Assembly (NCBI GenBank): GCA_964478075.1
Contig: CAYZGO010000035.1
Span: forward strand, 1 to 26,799
Direction: 5' to 3'
DNA length: 26,799 nt
Source of the DNA: DAOUEX01 sp034430235
Lineage (GTDB): Bacteria > Chloroflexota > Anaerolineae > UBA2200
Shown: piece after piece, positions 20,554-26,799 of the stretch
Numbering within the stretch: the first letter of the stretch is position 1
Layout: the number at the start of each line of letters is the position of its first letter
Notes under the pieces: model-generated
Seen by the model: the letters and a program-made list of their open reading frames with translations, nothing else
What the model was told of the DNA's origin: nothing
The model's database searches: none
Position numbers and translations under genes: made by a program

Positions 20554-21396
20554 TTAGAAGTCAAAGTACTCGGCCGGGCAGGCCAGTTCCTTCAGCGCGT
20601 CGCGGCACCGACCTGGCTTCGGGGCCTTGCCGTGCCATTCCGCAACGTCCTCCATCCAGGATACGCCCTTGCCCTTCACAGTGTTGGCAAGGATCATCGT
20701 CGGCTGGCCTTTCACCTGCTTCGCCTGGTCAAAGGCTTCCATGCATTGGGCCATGTCGTGGCCGTCGATCTCGATCACGTGCCAGCGGAAGGCACGCCAT
20801 TTGTCAGCGAGGGGTTGCAGTCCCATGACGTCTTCTACCCAGCCGTCAATCTGCAAGCGGTTGCTGTCCAGCACAAGAGCTAGGTTGTCCAGCTTGAAAT
20901 GGCCGGCGGACATGATCGCTTCCCAGGTAGAGCCCTCCTGGTTCTCTCCGTCACCCATGATGCAGTAGACACGGTTCTTCTTGCCATCCATCCGCAGCCC
21001 CAGCGCCATGCCCACCGCTATGGATAGCCCCTGTCCTAGGGACCCAGTGCCCACTTCGATGCCCGGGCACTCAAGGCTGGGATGACCCTGCAGGCGACTG
21101 CCAAACTGGCGGAAGGTCCTGAGTTCGTCGCGTTCGATATACCCTGACTCCGCCAGCAGTGAGAAGATCAGGGGCGAGACGTGGCCCTTGGAGAACACCA
21201 CCCGGTCACGGTCGGGCCAAGAGCAGTCCTTGGGATTGTGCTTCAGGGCATAGAAGTAGAGCGCCACCCCAAAGTCCGTGGCCGATAGAGAGCCTCCCGG
21301 ATGGCCAGATTGTGCATATGCCAGCGCCCAGATGATGTCACAGCGTATCCGGTGGGCAATCTTCTTCAGCTCCTCAACCTTTGCTTGATCCACCAT
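20554..21396 (-). CDS. Transketolase, N-terminal (thiamine-diphosphate binding) subunit
   Basis: A 280-residue protein from ATG 21396, with GGGGA upstream; further upstream codons lack a ribosome site. SGHPGGSLSATD, FSKGHVSPLIFSLLAESGY, GSLGQGLSIAVGMALG and the ThDP/Mg motif GDGENQEGSTWEAIMSAG match the first third of transketolase. The sequence ends after VKGKGVSWMEDVAEWHGKAP. It needs the following gene for the complete active site. The pair sits between the integron remnant and the histidine-degradation gene, with no functional link to either. Confidence 0.94.
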   Translation of the reverse strand: MVDQAKVEELKKIAHRIRCDIIWALAYAQSGHPGGSLSATDFGVALYFYALKHNPKDCSWPDRDRVVFSKGHVSPLIFSLLAESGYIERDELRTFRQFGSRLQGHPSLECPGIEVGTGSLGQGLSIAVGMALGLRMDGKKNRVYCIMGDGENQEGSTWEAIMSAGHFKLDNLALVLDSNRLQIDGWVEDVMGLQPLADKWRAFRWHVIEIDGHDMAQCMEAFDQAKQVKGQPTMILANTVKGKGVSWMEDVAEWHGKAPKPGRCRDALKELACPAEYFDF

Positions 21397-21444
21397 ATTT
21401 CCCCTTTCTGGTCGTATTTGTATCAACTCTAGAGACCCATTTCC

Positions 21445-21465
21445 CCCTGGCACTGCACGCCAGGG
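21445..21465. terminator. Hairpin between hutI and the transketolase operon
   Basis: CCCTGGC and GCCAGGG form a 7-bp stem with a 7-nt loop, 28 nt after the hutI stop on the minus strand. There is no U-tract. It could separate hutI from the transketolase operon. Confidence 0.4.
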
Positions 21466-21492
21466 CATGTGTGGCAGAAAACGTGTTTCTGT

Positions 21493-22773
21493 TTACACGT
21501 CGCCGGACGACAAAACGACTTTACCTCGTTTGATAACAGTCCGTACGAGATTGGTGCCAAACCGGTAGGTCAGGTGCCGATAGTCATCAGCATCCAAAAT
21601 CACTATATCGGCCACGAAACCTGGTTCTAGACGCCCTAGATCGGCACCGCGGCCAATGGCATAGGCCGCATTCACTGTACTGGCCACAACAGCCTCTGCT
21701 GGGGTCATCTTCATGAAGCGACAGGCCAGTGCCATGACAAAAGGCATAGACTCGCAATAGCACGTGCCGGGATTCAAGTCTGTCCCCAGGGCCACGGGCA
21801 AATCCACAGAAATCATCGTTCGCGCATCCGCATAGTCATGGCGGCCCAGGCCAAATGGCGTGCCAGGCAGCAACACGGCTACCACGCCTGCCTCCGCCAT
21901 GGCTGCCATCTCTTCGCTTGGCGTGCGCAGCAGGTGATCGGCAGAGACAGCGCCCAACTCGGCTGCCAGGCGGGCAGCACCCAGGTGAGCGAATTCATCG
22001 GCATGTACTTTCAACGACATGCCTAGTGCGTTCGCCGCGCTCAGAATGCGCCGCGTCTCTTCCAGACTGAACGCCCCCTCGTCACAAAAGACATCACAGA
22101 ACATCGGCGCAGAGTGCGCGCTGGATTGCGCCTTCTCGGACACAGAGGGCAGCATCTCGTTGACCACAAGGTCAACGTATGCCCCTGTCCGACCCGCGTA
22201 CTCCTCTGGCACAGCGTGAGCTCCAAGAAAGGTAGGCACCAGTTCCAGGGGCTGAGAACGATTCAGCAGGTCTATGGCTTGCAGGCACTTTAGTTCGTCA
22301 GCAGTGGTCAGACCATAGCCGGTCTTGGCTTCGGCGGTAGTTGTGCCGTGAGCCAGCATACGCGCCAGGCGTGGTCGGGCCTCGCTTACCAGTTGCGCTA
22401 GCGAAGCAGCCCGCGTGGCGCGCACCGTACTCATGATGCCGCCCCCAGCAGCCATGATCTCTAGATAGGTAACGCCAGCGATCCGTCGCTCGAACTCAGC
22501 CTGGCGGGAGCCAGCAAAGACCAGGTGCGTATGAGCGTCTACAAACCCGGGCAAAACGACACGCCCAGCCGCATCGATTTCGCGGCGGGCGTGATGGAAA
22601 GCTCGCAATTCGGAAGTGGTGCCCACGGCAACGATGTGTCCGTCAGCAATGGCCACAGCGCCATCGGCAACCAACCCTAATTCACCCATCGCCCCGCCAC
22701 ATCGGCGCCCATCACCAGCCAGTGTCAGTAACTCGCCAGCGCCATGCACAATCAGGTCAACGTCTACTGCCAC
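21493..22773 (-). CDS. hutI: Imidazolonepropionase
   Basis: A 426-residue amidohydrolase from GTG 22773 (GAGGA a few bases upstream). The metal motif PGFVDAHTHLVFAGSR (His81, His83), FERRIAGVTYLEIMAAGGGI, the KTGYGLT segment, DVFCDEGAF, LKVHADEF and ALGTDLNPGTCYCESM are hallmarks of HutI. The enzyme hydrolyses imidazolone-5-propionate to N-formimino-L-glutamate, the third step of histidine breakdown. Genes for the other steps (hutH, hutU) are not in this window, so the pathway must be completed elsewhere. An internal segment around residues 195-210 (VVNEMLPSVSEKAQSS) is slightly longer than in common forms. Confidence 0.94.
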   Translation of the reverse strand: MAVDVDLIVHGAGELLTLAGDGRRCGGAMGELGLVADGAVAIADGHIVAVGTTSELRAFHHARREIDAAGRVVLPGFVDAHTHLVFAGSRQAEFERRIAGVTYLEIMAAGGGIMSTVRATRAASLAQLVSEARPRLARMLAHGTTTAEAKTGYGLTTADELKCLQAIDLLNRSQPLELVPTFLGAHAVPEEYAGRTGAYVDLVVNEMLPSVSEKAQSSAHSAPMFCDVFCDEGAFSLEETRRILSAANALGMSLKVHADEFAHLGAARLAAELGAVSADHLLRTPSEEMAAMAEAGVVAVLLPGTPFGLGRHDYADARTMISVDLPVALGTDLNPGTCYCESMPFVMALACRFMKMTPAEAVVASTVNAAYAIGRGADLGRLEPGFVADIVILDADDYRHLTYRFGTNLVRTVIKRGKVVLSSGDV

Positions 22774-22847
22774 ACCACTTCCTCACTGAAGTCGTTGTAA
22801 GATGCGGGGATAGTTTACCTCAACTCACGTCTTTCGTCAACCGCCTT

Positions 22848-22876
22848 TTGACAGAGGGATATTTGTATAGTAAGCT
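22848..22876 (+). promoter_or_regulatory. Possible promoter of the biotin ligase gene
   Basis: A consensus TTGACA (22848-22853) is followed 17 nt later by TAAGCT (22871-22876). A better -10 TATAGT at 22866 has only a 12-nt spacing. It lies in the divergent hutI/birA gap, about 20 nt before the first possible start codon. Confidence 0.4.
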
Positions 22877-22896
22877 TCGCCCAAATCACCGAACAG

Positions 22897-23736
22897 ATGA
22901 CGTATCATCAGGAGATGGCCTTGGACGCCTTGACAGCAGAAACCATCCTCGACGGCCTGCGCACTGAATTCCTGGGCCGAGAAATCGTATATTACGAGAC
23001 AATAGCCTCCACAAACTCTGTGGCGAAAGCCCTGGCGCAGCAAGGGGCTGTCGAGGGAACACTGGTCGTGGCCAACGAACAGACCGCTGGACGAGGGCGG
23101 CTTGGCAGGCCCTGGCTGGCGCCGCGCGGTACGTGTCTGCTATTCTCCCTCATCTTGCGCCCAGACCTGGAGGCCAGGCGTGTACAGGGACTGACCATGA
23201 TCTGCGGGCTTGGCGTTAGAGAAGCCATCCGCGAGGCTACTGGTCTGCAGGCTCAACTAAAGTGGCCCAATGATATCATGCTGCGCGGTCGAAAAGCCGC
23301 TGGCATACTGACCGAAGCAAGTACCACCGGGGGACGCTTGAGCTATGTCGTGGCCGGAATAGGCTTGAACGTGAATCTGCACGTCACAGCGCTTCCGGCC
23401 GACTTGAACGCTACCAGCATCGGACATGAACTGGGGCGAGCAGTGCCCCGTGTGAACCTCCTCCAACAGATCCTCGCGCACATTGAGGAGCGCTATTGTG
23501 CACTACGGGCTGGCAAGTGGCCAGTTAAGGACTGGGCAATGGCTTTGGAAACAGTGGGACAACGCGTCCAGGTACACACGACTCAGGGCACATGGCATGG
23601 ATTGGCAGAGGGCGTTGATGATGAAGGCGCTTTGTTGTTACGCCTCGACGACGGCCAGCTCAGGAGGGTGCTCGTGGGCGATATCATGCCGCAGCACGGT
23701 GCACCAGAAAAGCGCAACCTGCAGGGACAGATTTGA
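22897..23736 (+). CDS. birA: Biotin-[acetyl-CoA-carboxylase] ligase, catalytic domain only
   Basis: About 279 residues if read from ATG 22897. ATG 22915 and TTG 22921 are alternatives, and the TTG is best spaced from CAGGAG. YETIASTNSVAK opens the domain; GRGRLGRPW (65-73) binds biotinyl-5'-AMP; LKWPNDIMLRGRKAAGILTE (121 onward) and VVAGIGLNVN complete the active site. A small C-terminal SH3-like domain follows. The enzyme attaches biotin to carboxylase carrier proteins. The N-terminal helix-turn-helix of bifunctional BirA is absent, so it should not be a repressor. It is the only long plus-strand gene in this half of the window and is divergent from hutI. Confidence 0.92.
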   Translation: MTYHQEMALDALTAETILDGLRTEFLGREIVYYETIASTNSVAKALAQQGAVEGTLVVANEQTAGRGRLGRPWLAPRGTCLLFSLILRPDLEARRVQGLTMICGLGVREAIREATGLQAQLKWPNDIMLRGRKAAGILTEASTTGGRLSYVVAGIGLNVNLHVTALPADLNATSIGHELGRAVPRVNLLQQILAHIEERYCALRAGKWPVKDWAMALETVGQRVQVHTTQGTWHGLAEGVDDEGALLLRLDDGQLRRVLVGDIMPQHGAPEKRNLQGQI

Positions 23737-23847
23737 GGCCCTTGCGGCGTCATCTACGGAATTCGGGCGTCGCCAACTGGTTCTCCTGGAGCGCAGGTAC
23801 GGGACCTAGAGAACGGGAGCGTCCGCGGCTGCCTGCCCGAGAAGAAG

Positions 23848-24903
23848 TTACCACCAAGCGATGAACGAGGTCTGCGTCGTCGCCGTGCGTCCACTACAGG
23901 TCACCCGTACCTCAATGATCACGGTATAGCCAGGTGGTGGATAACCGATGCCGAAAGTCAATAGACTATGCCCAGAGGCATCGGTACTCGGAGCACGTAG
24001 AGCACGGTCGCCGCTACGAAAGTGAGCAATAATCTCCACTGCAGCATCACGCACGCCTTGTCCCCAAACATCCGTGGCCCGCACATATACAGTCTGCGAG
24101 CCACCTTGCCCCGTAATGGGATACTTGACCCAGGCTGACGCGCTCAAGTCGGTGGTGGCGATCACCGGCAAAGGCGTGGGAGTGGGAGACGTCTGTCGTC
24201 CACTATCCCAGCCCGTGGTGGGTGGGGGCTCACCAGGAGCGAGATCAGACGATGGTTGTGTCATAAGTGGGACCCGCGCCAAGACAGAAGGGCTCAAGTT
24301 GATGCGCGTGATATACTCATCTCCCAAGTTGCTCAGCGTTACCTGGTAAAGGATGGGGTTCTCTGGGTGCCACTCCATCTTGGCCCGCTGGAAATACTGC
24401 ACGACTCCCCCACTCTCCATCAATAACTCGGTAATGGGATAACCAAACACGTCCAGGCTGCCGTGACTGTCAAAGTACTGCAGGAAGCCGTAAGACAGCG
24501 TGTGCCCGGTCTGAGGATAATAGCGCCGTTGTGGATGGTCAGGTGCTGGGATGTTAGAATGGGGAATGGGAGGCGTACGATAGCCCAGCAAGTCCCCTAG
24601 CAATGAGAGCTGTACTTGGTATGGCTGGGGATTGAGAGGATAATATTCCATGCGTGCACGTTGAAAATACTGGACCGTGAGGCCATCCTGAACAAACTCT
24701 TCCGTGCGCGGCAGACCAAGGATTCTGTCCCCACCGTATCTCTCAAAGAAGGCCAGAAAGGCCCCTTGGACATTGTGGCCTGTTTCAGGGAAATAGCGAA
24801 CGCCAGCCCCACGAGCACCTTGGGCCAGGGCGAGAACCACACCCCAAGAAATCAATCCCCACAACAGACAAGGAATGAGCAGGATCCTTAGCAGCTTTTT
24901 CAT
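23848..24903 (-). CDS. Secreted protein with two LGFP-like repeats and an Ig-like C-terminal domain
   Basis: A 351-residue protein; GGAGG precedes the ATG at 24903. A signal peptide spans about 1-29. Two ~70-residue repeats follow (37-106 and 128-197). Each goes 'YFPETGH...FL.FF...GG...ILG.P.TE......VQYFQRA.MEYYP...YQVQLS.LGD', a pattern common in Chloroflexota surface proteins and akin to LGFP cell-wall repeats. A Pro/Thr/Ser linker (about 215-245) leads to a bacterial Ig-like domain (about 260-348: VYVRATDVWGQGVRDAAVEI...GHSLLTFGIG). It is probably cell-surface associated; the partner is unknown. A decayed copy of its 5' part lies at about 26411-26640. Confidence 0.85.
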   Translation of the reverse strand: MKKLLRILLIPCLLWGLISWGVVLALAQGARGAGVRYFPETGHNVQGAFLAFFERYGGDRILGLPRTEEFVQDGLTVQYFQRARMEYYPLNPQPYQVQLSLLGDLLGYRTPPIPHSNIPAPDHPQRRYYPQTGHTLSYGFLQYFDSHGSLDVFGYPITELLMESGGVVQYFQRAKMEWHPENPILYQVTLSNLGDEYITRINLSPSVLARVPLMTQPSSDLAPGEPPPTTGWDSGRQTSPTPTPLPVIATTDLSASAWVKYPITGQGGSQTVYVRATDVWGQGVRDAAVEIIAHFRSGDRALRAPSTDASGHSLLTFGIGYPPPGYTVIIEVRVTCSGRTATTQTSFIAWW

Positions 24904-25081
24904 TGCAAGCCTCCGCTTTCATCCGGAAGGCCAGACTGCAAATTCTCGGCAGGGAGCAACTCCGTTCTGCAGCACAGGCCTAGACCGAATACTCCAGCTT
25001 GTCATTATACTGATGACTGCCAAATTGGCAAAACCCGGTGCTCATCCAAATGCAGAGAAACAACTATATTGAGGCACGCAT

Positions 25082-25564
25082 CTCTAGCTATCAGCCTGCT
25101 CGGCGCGTACCGTACCCGCACTGACCCAGCCTTTGAACTGGCGCACCACACTGTACCACCACGCTGGCAAGTGTGAAGAAGCAGCAGGGGGAGAGAGACC
25201 AGGAGTCATGCATCATGTCGCCACCCAATGAAGAGGCTGGTCCATCTAGCACCACGTCAACGTAATCAATGTGCTCTGGCTCATCAAGGCCCAAGCTCTG
25301 GCCTTTTGCTTTGTACGTGGCATTCGCTCATACTGTGCGATTCGGAGAAGAACAACGTTGTTCTCCTTTTTTCAACTCGCGCACATCATTATCCAACGTC
25401 TCCATCTCAGCGATATGCTTTGCCACGCAACTGGCCTGAGCCAGGTAAAGAAAAGACAGCACGCTAACCAGGCACAACACCAGGACATAGAGCCACCGCC
25501 GCAGGTCATCGGACAACTGGGATAAGGCCTGCCCAAGCAAATTCTCGTTGCGAGACTCTGCCAT
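25082..25564 (-). pseudogene. ftsL: ftsL-like cell-division gene, multiply frameshifted
   Basis: From ATG 25564 the frame encodes a charged N-terminus, a transmembrane helix (WLYVLVLCLVSVLSFLYLAQAS) and the start of a coiled coil (AKHIAEMETLDNDVRELKK). It then breaks at a run of six A's and stops after 78 residues. In the next frame the coiled coil goes on as ENNVVLLRIAQYER. A second shift leads to LGLDEPEHIDYVDVVLDG, and a third to WWYSVVRQFKGWVSAG, ending in TAG at 25084. Together this is a full FtsL of about 160 residues as found after rsmH in dcw clusters. Sequencing error in the A-run could explain one shift but hardly three. Confidence 0.7.
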
Positions 25565-25579
25565 CGGACCGCCAGCCGC

Positions 25580-25905
25580 TCTCCACCTCACCACCGCGCA
25601 GTCACCTATCCAGGCGAAGGTTCTCCACGACCCCGAACCGCGCACCGCGACCTTGGATTGCGTTCCCCACGCGAAGGAGGCCCGCATGGGCTTGGGCGTC
25701 AACGAGCGTGACATCGGACTACCCCCACTGTGGTGCCCCGTGCTTCCCTGACGGAAGTAGTCCTTCAGCACACGATCCTCAAGAGAAGTGGAAGTCAATC
25801 ATCGCCAGGTGCCCGCCTGGGGTTAGCACAGCCAGAGGCTGCATCAGCCCCTGTGGCGGAACTCCTAACCTGTCAATTGACAGCCAGTCGCGAAAGAGGA
25901 GCCAT
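25580..25905 (-). pseudogene. rsmH: rsmH (mraW) C-terminal remnant, frameshifted
   Basis: Between mraZ and the ftsL remnant, the C-terminal third of the 16S rRNA m4C1402 methyltransferase can be read only by switching frames. RLAVN is followed by RLGVPPQGLMQPLAVLTPGGHLAMIDFH. An extra T precedes SLEDRVLKDYFRQ and LTPKPMRAS, and NPRSRCA and VVENLRLDR lie in further frames. These match RsmH segments 'R(I/L)AVNxEL', 'LxPGGRLAVISFHSLEDRIVK', 'ITKKP(I/L)xPS' and 'NPRARSAKLRVxE'. The N-terminal SAM-binding two-thirds are missing. A working copy, if any, must be elsewhere in the genome. Confidence 0.75.
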
Positions 25906-25937
25906 CACCGCGGCACGTACAACTCGCTCACGACCCG

Positions 25938-26372
25938 TCAGAGGATCCCGAGTTCGCTCAACCTTTCAGCAACCACGTCCACATCGTGTTCCAACATGGA
26001 ATTGTCCTGCTGATAGGCATTGGCGTTCCAGACCTCTAGGCGGTCATGCGAACCGGCGACGATTATCTCATCGTCCAGATTAGCATATTCGCGGAGATAG
26101 GCAGGGATCAGCACACGACCTTGTCTATCGGGGACACAGTCATTAGCCTCAGAGAACAGGAGGCGGTCAAAGGCACGGGCGTCTTTCCTGGTCAGGGGAA
26201 GCTGTCTGGTCTTCTGTGCAAGACGTTCCCACTCGGCCAACGGATAGATGTACAAACAGCGATCAATACCGCGAGTAACCACCACACCGGCAGCCAAACT
26301 GGTCCGATACTTGGCTGGGATGGTCAAACGTCCTTTGTCATCAATCCTGTACCCGAACGTGCCTAAGAACAT
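25938..26372 (-). CDS. mraZ: MraZ transcriptional regulator of the division/cell-wall cluster
   Basis: A 144-residue protein with ATG at 26372. Two SpoVT/AbrB-like halves are visible: MFLGTFGYRIDDKGRLTIPAKYR with the DxKGR motif, and CVPDRQGRVLIPAYLREYANLDDEIIVAGSHDRLEVW with the second DxxGR motif. MraZ binds repeats in front of the dcw operon and controls it. The reading frame is intact and of normal length, although the two genes that normally follow (rsmH, ftsL) are wrecked here. I cannot see clear TGGG-type MraZ repeats upstream; a CTATTTC-ggg-GAAATAG hairpin (26409-26425) lies there instead. Confidence 0.92.
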   Translation of the reverse strand: MFLGTFGYRIDDKGRLTIPAKYRTSLAAGVVVTRGIDRCLYIYPLAEWERLAQKTRQLPLTRKDARAFDRLLFSEANDCVPDRQGRVLIPAYLREYANLDDEIIVAGSHDRLEVWNANAYQQDNSMLEHDVDVVAERLSELGIL

Positions 26373-26410
26373 CTCTTCTCAATCCCCCAGCTGACCTTCA
26401 CCCTGAGACT

Positions 26411-26640
26411 ATTTCGGGGAAATAGTGAACGGCAAACTGACGAGCACTTTGGGATAGAACTGCAAGCACACTGCCATAACCCAACGCAGACTTCCGCCCT
26501 TGTCCCGAAAGCCGGAACGCCGATTATCGGCAGGAAGCAAACATCTCGCAACGAGGCCAAGGCACAGTAGCTCAGCGCATTACCACACCATTCCCTGCCA
26601 GATTAGCAAAGACGAATGCTCGTCAAAGTCCGGGCGAACA
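26411..26640 (-). pseudogene. Decayed copy of the start and upstream region of the LGFP-like gene
   Basis: The segment aligns by eye with 24783-25045. TTTC-GGGGAAATAGTGAACG matches TTTC-AGGGAAATAGCGAACG. TATCGGCAGGAAGCAAAC matches TCTCGGCAGGGAGCAACT, and CTGCCAGATTAGCAAA matches CTGCCAAATTGGCAAA. Part of the signal-peptide coding region, including the start codon, is deleted. No open frame survives. It shows that the surface-protein gene was once present in two copies flanking the mraZ-rsmH-ftsL segment. Confidence 0.6.
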
Positions 26641-26745
26641 GCGGATACATACCACCTTGGTCGCCGTGCTCAATCCTTGCACATAATCGTGGAATACTAA
26701 TACAATTCTACACCGAACTTGGCTTGTTGTCAAGTCTCAGTCACG

Positions 26746-26799
26746 AGGGTGTTGAAAAAGTCCGTTAGAGATTCGTTGATTTGGCGGGAGGCACAAAGG
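26746..26799. mobile_element. Possible insertion-sequence terminus at the window edge
   Basis: GGGTGTTGAAAAAGTCCG at 26749-26766 resembles terminal inverted repeats of several transposase families (for example IS1182-type). Only 54 bases are visible, with no coding sequence or second end, so this is weak. Confidence 0.2.

Noticed and set aside
26373..26410. MraZ autoregulatory TGGG repeats in front of mraZ
   Set aside because: Only loose G-runs are present on the minus strand, without the regular spacing of known MraZ boxes.
1..26799. CRISPR arrays, tRNA or rRNA genes
   Set aside because: No regularly spaced repeat-spacer array, cloverleaf with TTCGA-type arm plus CCA end, or rRNA core sequence was noticed by eye on either strand.

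Overview
The window reads as a chromosomal contig from an uncultured bacterium, most likely of the phylum Chloroflexota (Anaerolineae-like). This is inferred from the secreted two-repeat 'YFPETGH...YFQRAxMEYxP' protein, the signal-peptide/Gly-rich and DUF5666-type proteins tied to efflux operons, the lipoprotein TPR-transglycosylase and the moderately high G+C. No rRNA or tRNA gene was seen, so the taxon is an inference.

Layout. (1) 1-4175, minus strand: an efflux operon of ABC ATPase, a DUF5666-like anchored protein, a 54-residue membrane peptide, a membrane-fusion adaptor and a second adaptor running off the edge. Consecutive genes from the ATPase to the first adaptor overlap by ATGA. (2) 4620-9454, minus: an HtrA-like lipoprotein protease, a receiver domain lacking its phospho-acceptor, a small hypothetical protein and a lytic transglycosylase lipoprotein. 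(3) 9924-11754: a second, decayed efflux-type unit (Gly-rich exported protein plus an adaptor cut off after 70 residues) and a divergent membrane protein. Its promoter carries the same array of three 11-bp repeats, at the same distance from the -10 box, as the promoter of operon 1. (4) 11869-15066, minus: a short GH3-type adenylating enzyme, a 16S rRNA methyltransferase of the ArmA/RmtB/FmrO family and a tRNA-guanine transglycosylase paralogue. The last two genes overlap. (5) 15206-19510: a decayed integron. A frameshifted intI N-terminus (plus strand) faces away from a minus-strand array of three cassettes bounded by attC-like sites: an EcoRI-like restriction-modification pair, a HEPN-type protein and a metallo-beta-lactamase-fold hydrolase. 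(6) 19593-23736: split transketolase, imidazolonepropionase and a divergent biotin ligase. (7) 23848-26799: a secreted repeat protein, then a wrecked dcw locus in which mraZ is intact but rsmH and ftsL are multiply frameshifted, plus a decayed copy of the start of the secreted-protein gene and a possible IS end.

The two strongest items for follow-up are the integron, supported by cassette-start/attC complementarity in all three cassettes, and the overlapping TGT-paralogue / RmtB-like methyltransferase pair. Both enzymes of that pair keep their catalytic residues, and the TGT has lost its usual base-recognition peptide. Efflux duplication, gene-conversion-like identity between adaptors and several pseudogenes show a region of active rearrangement.
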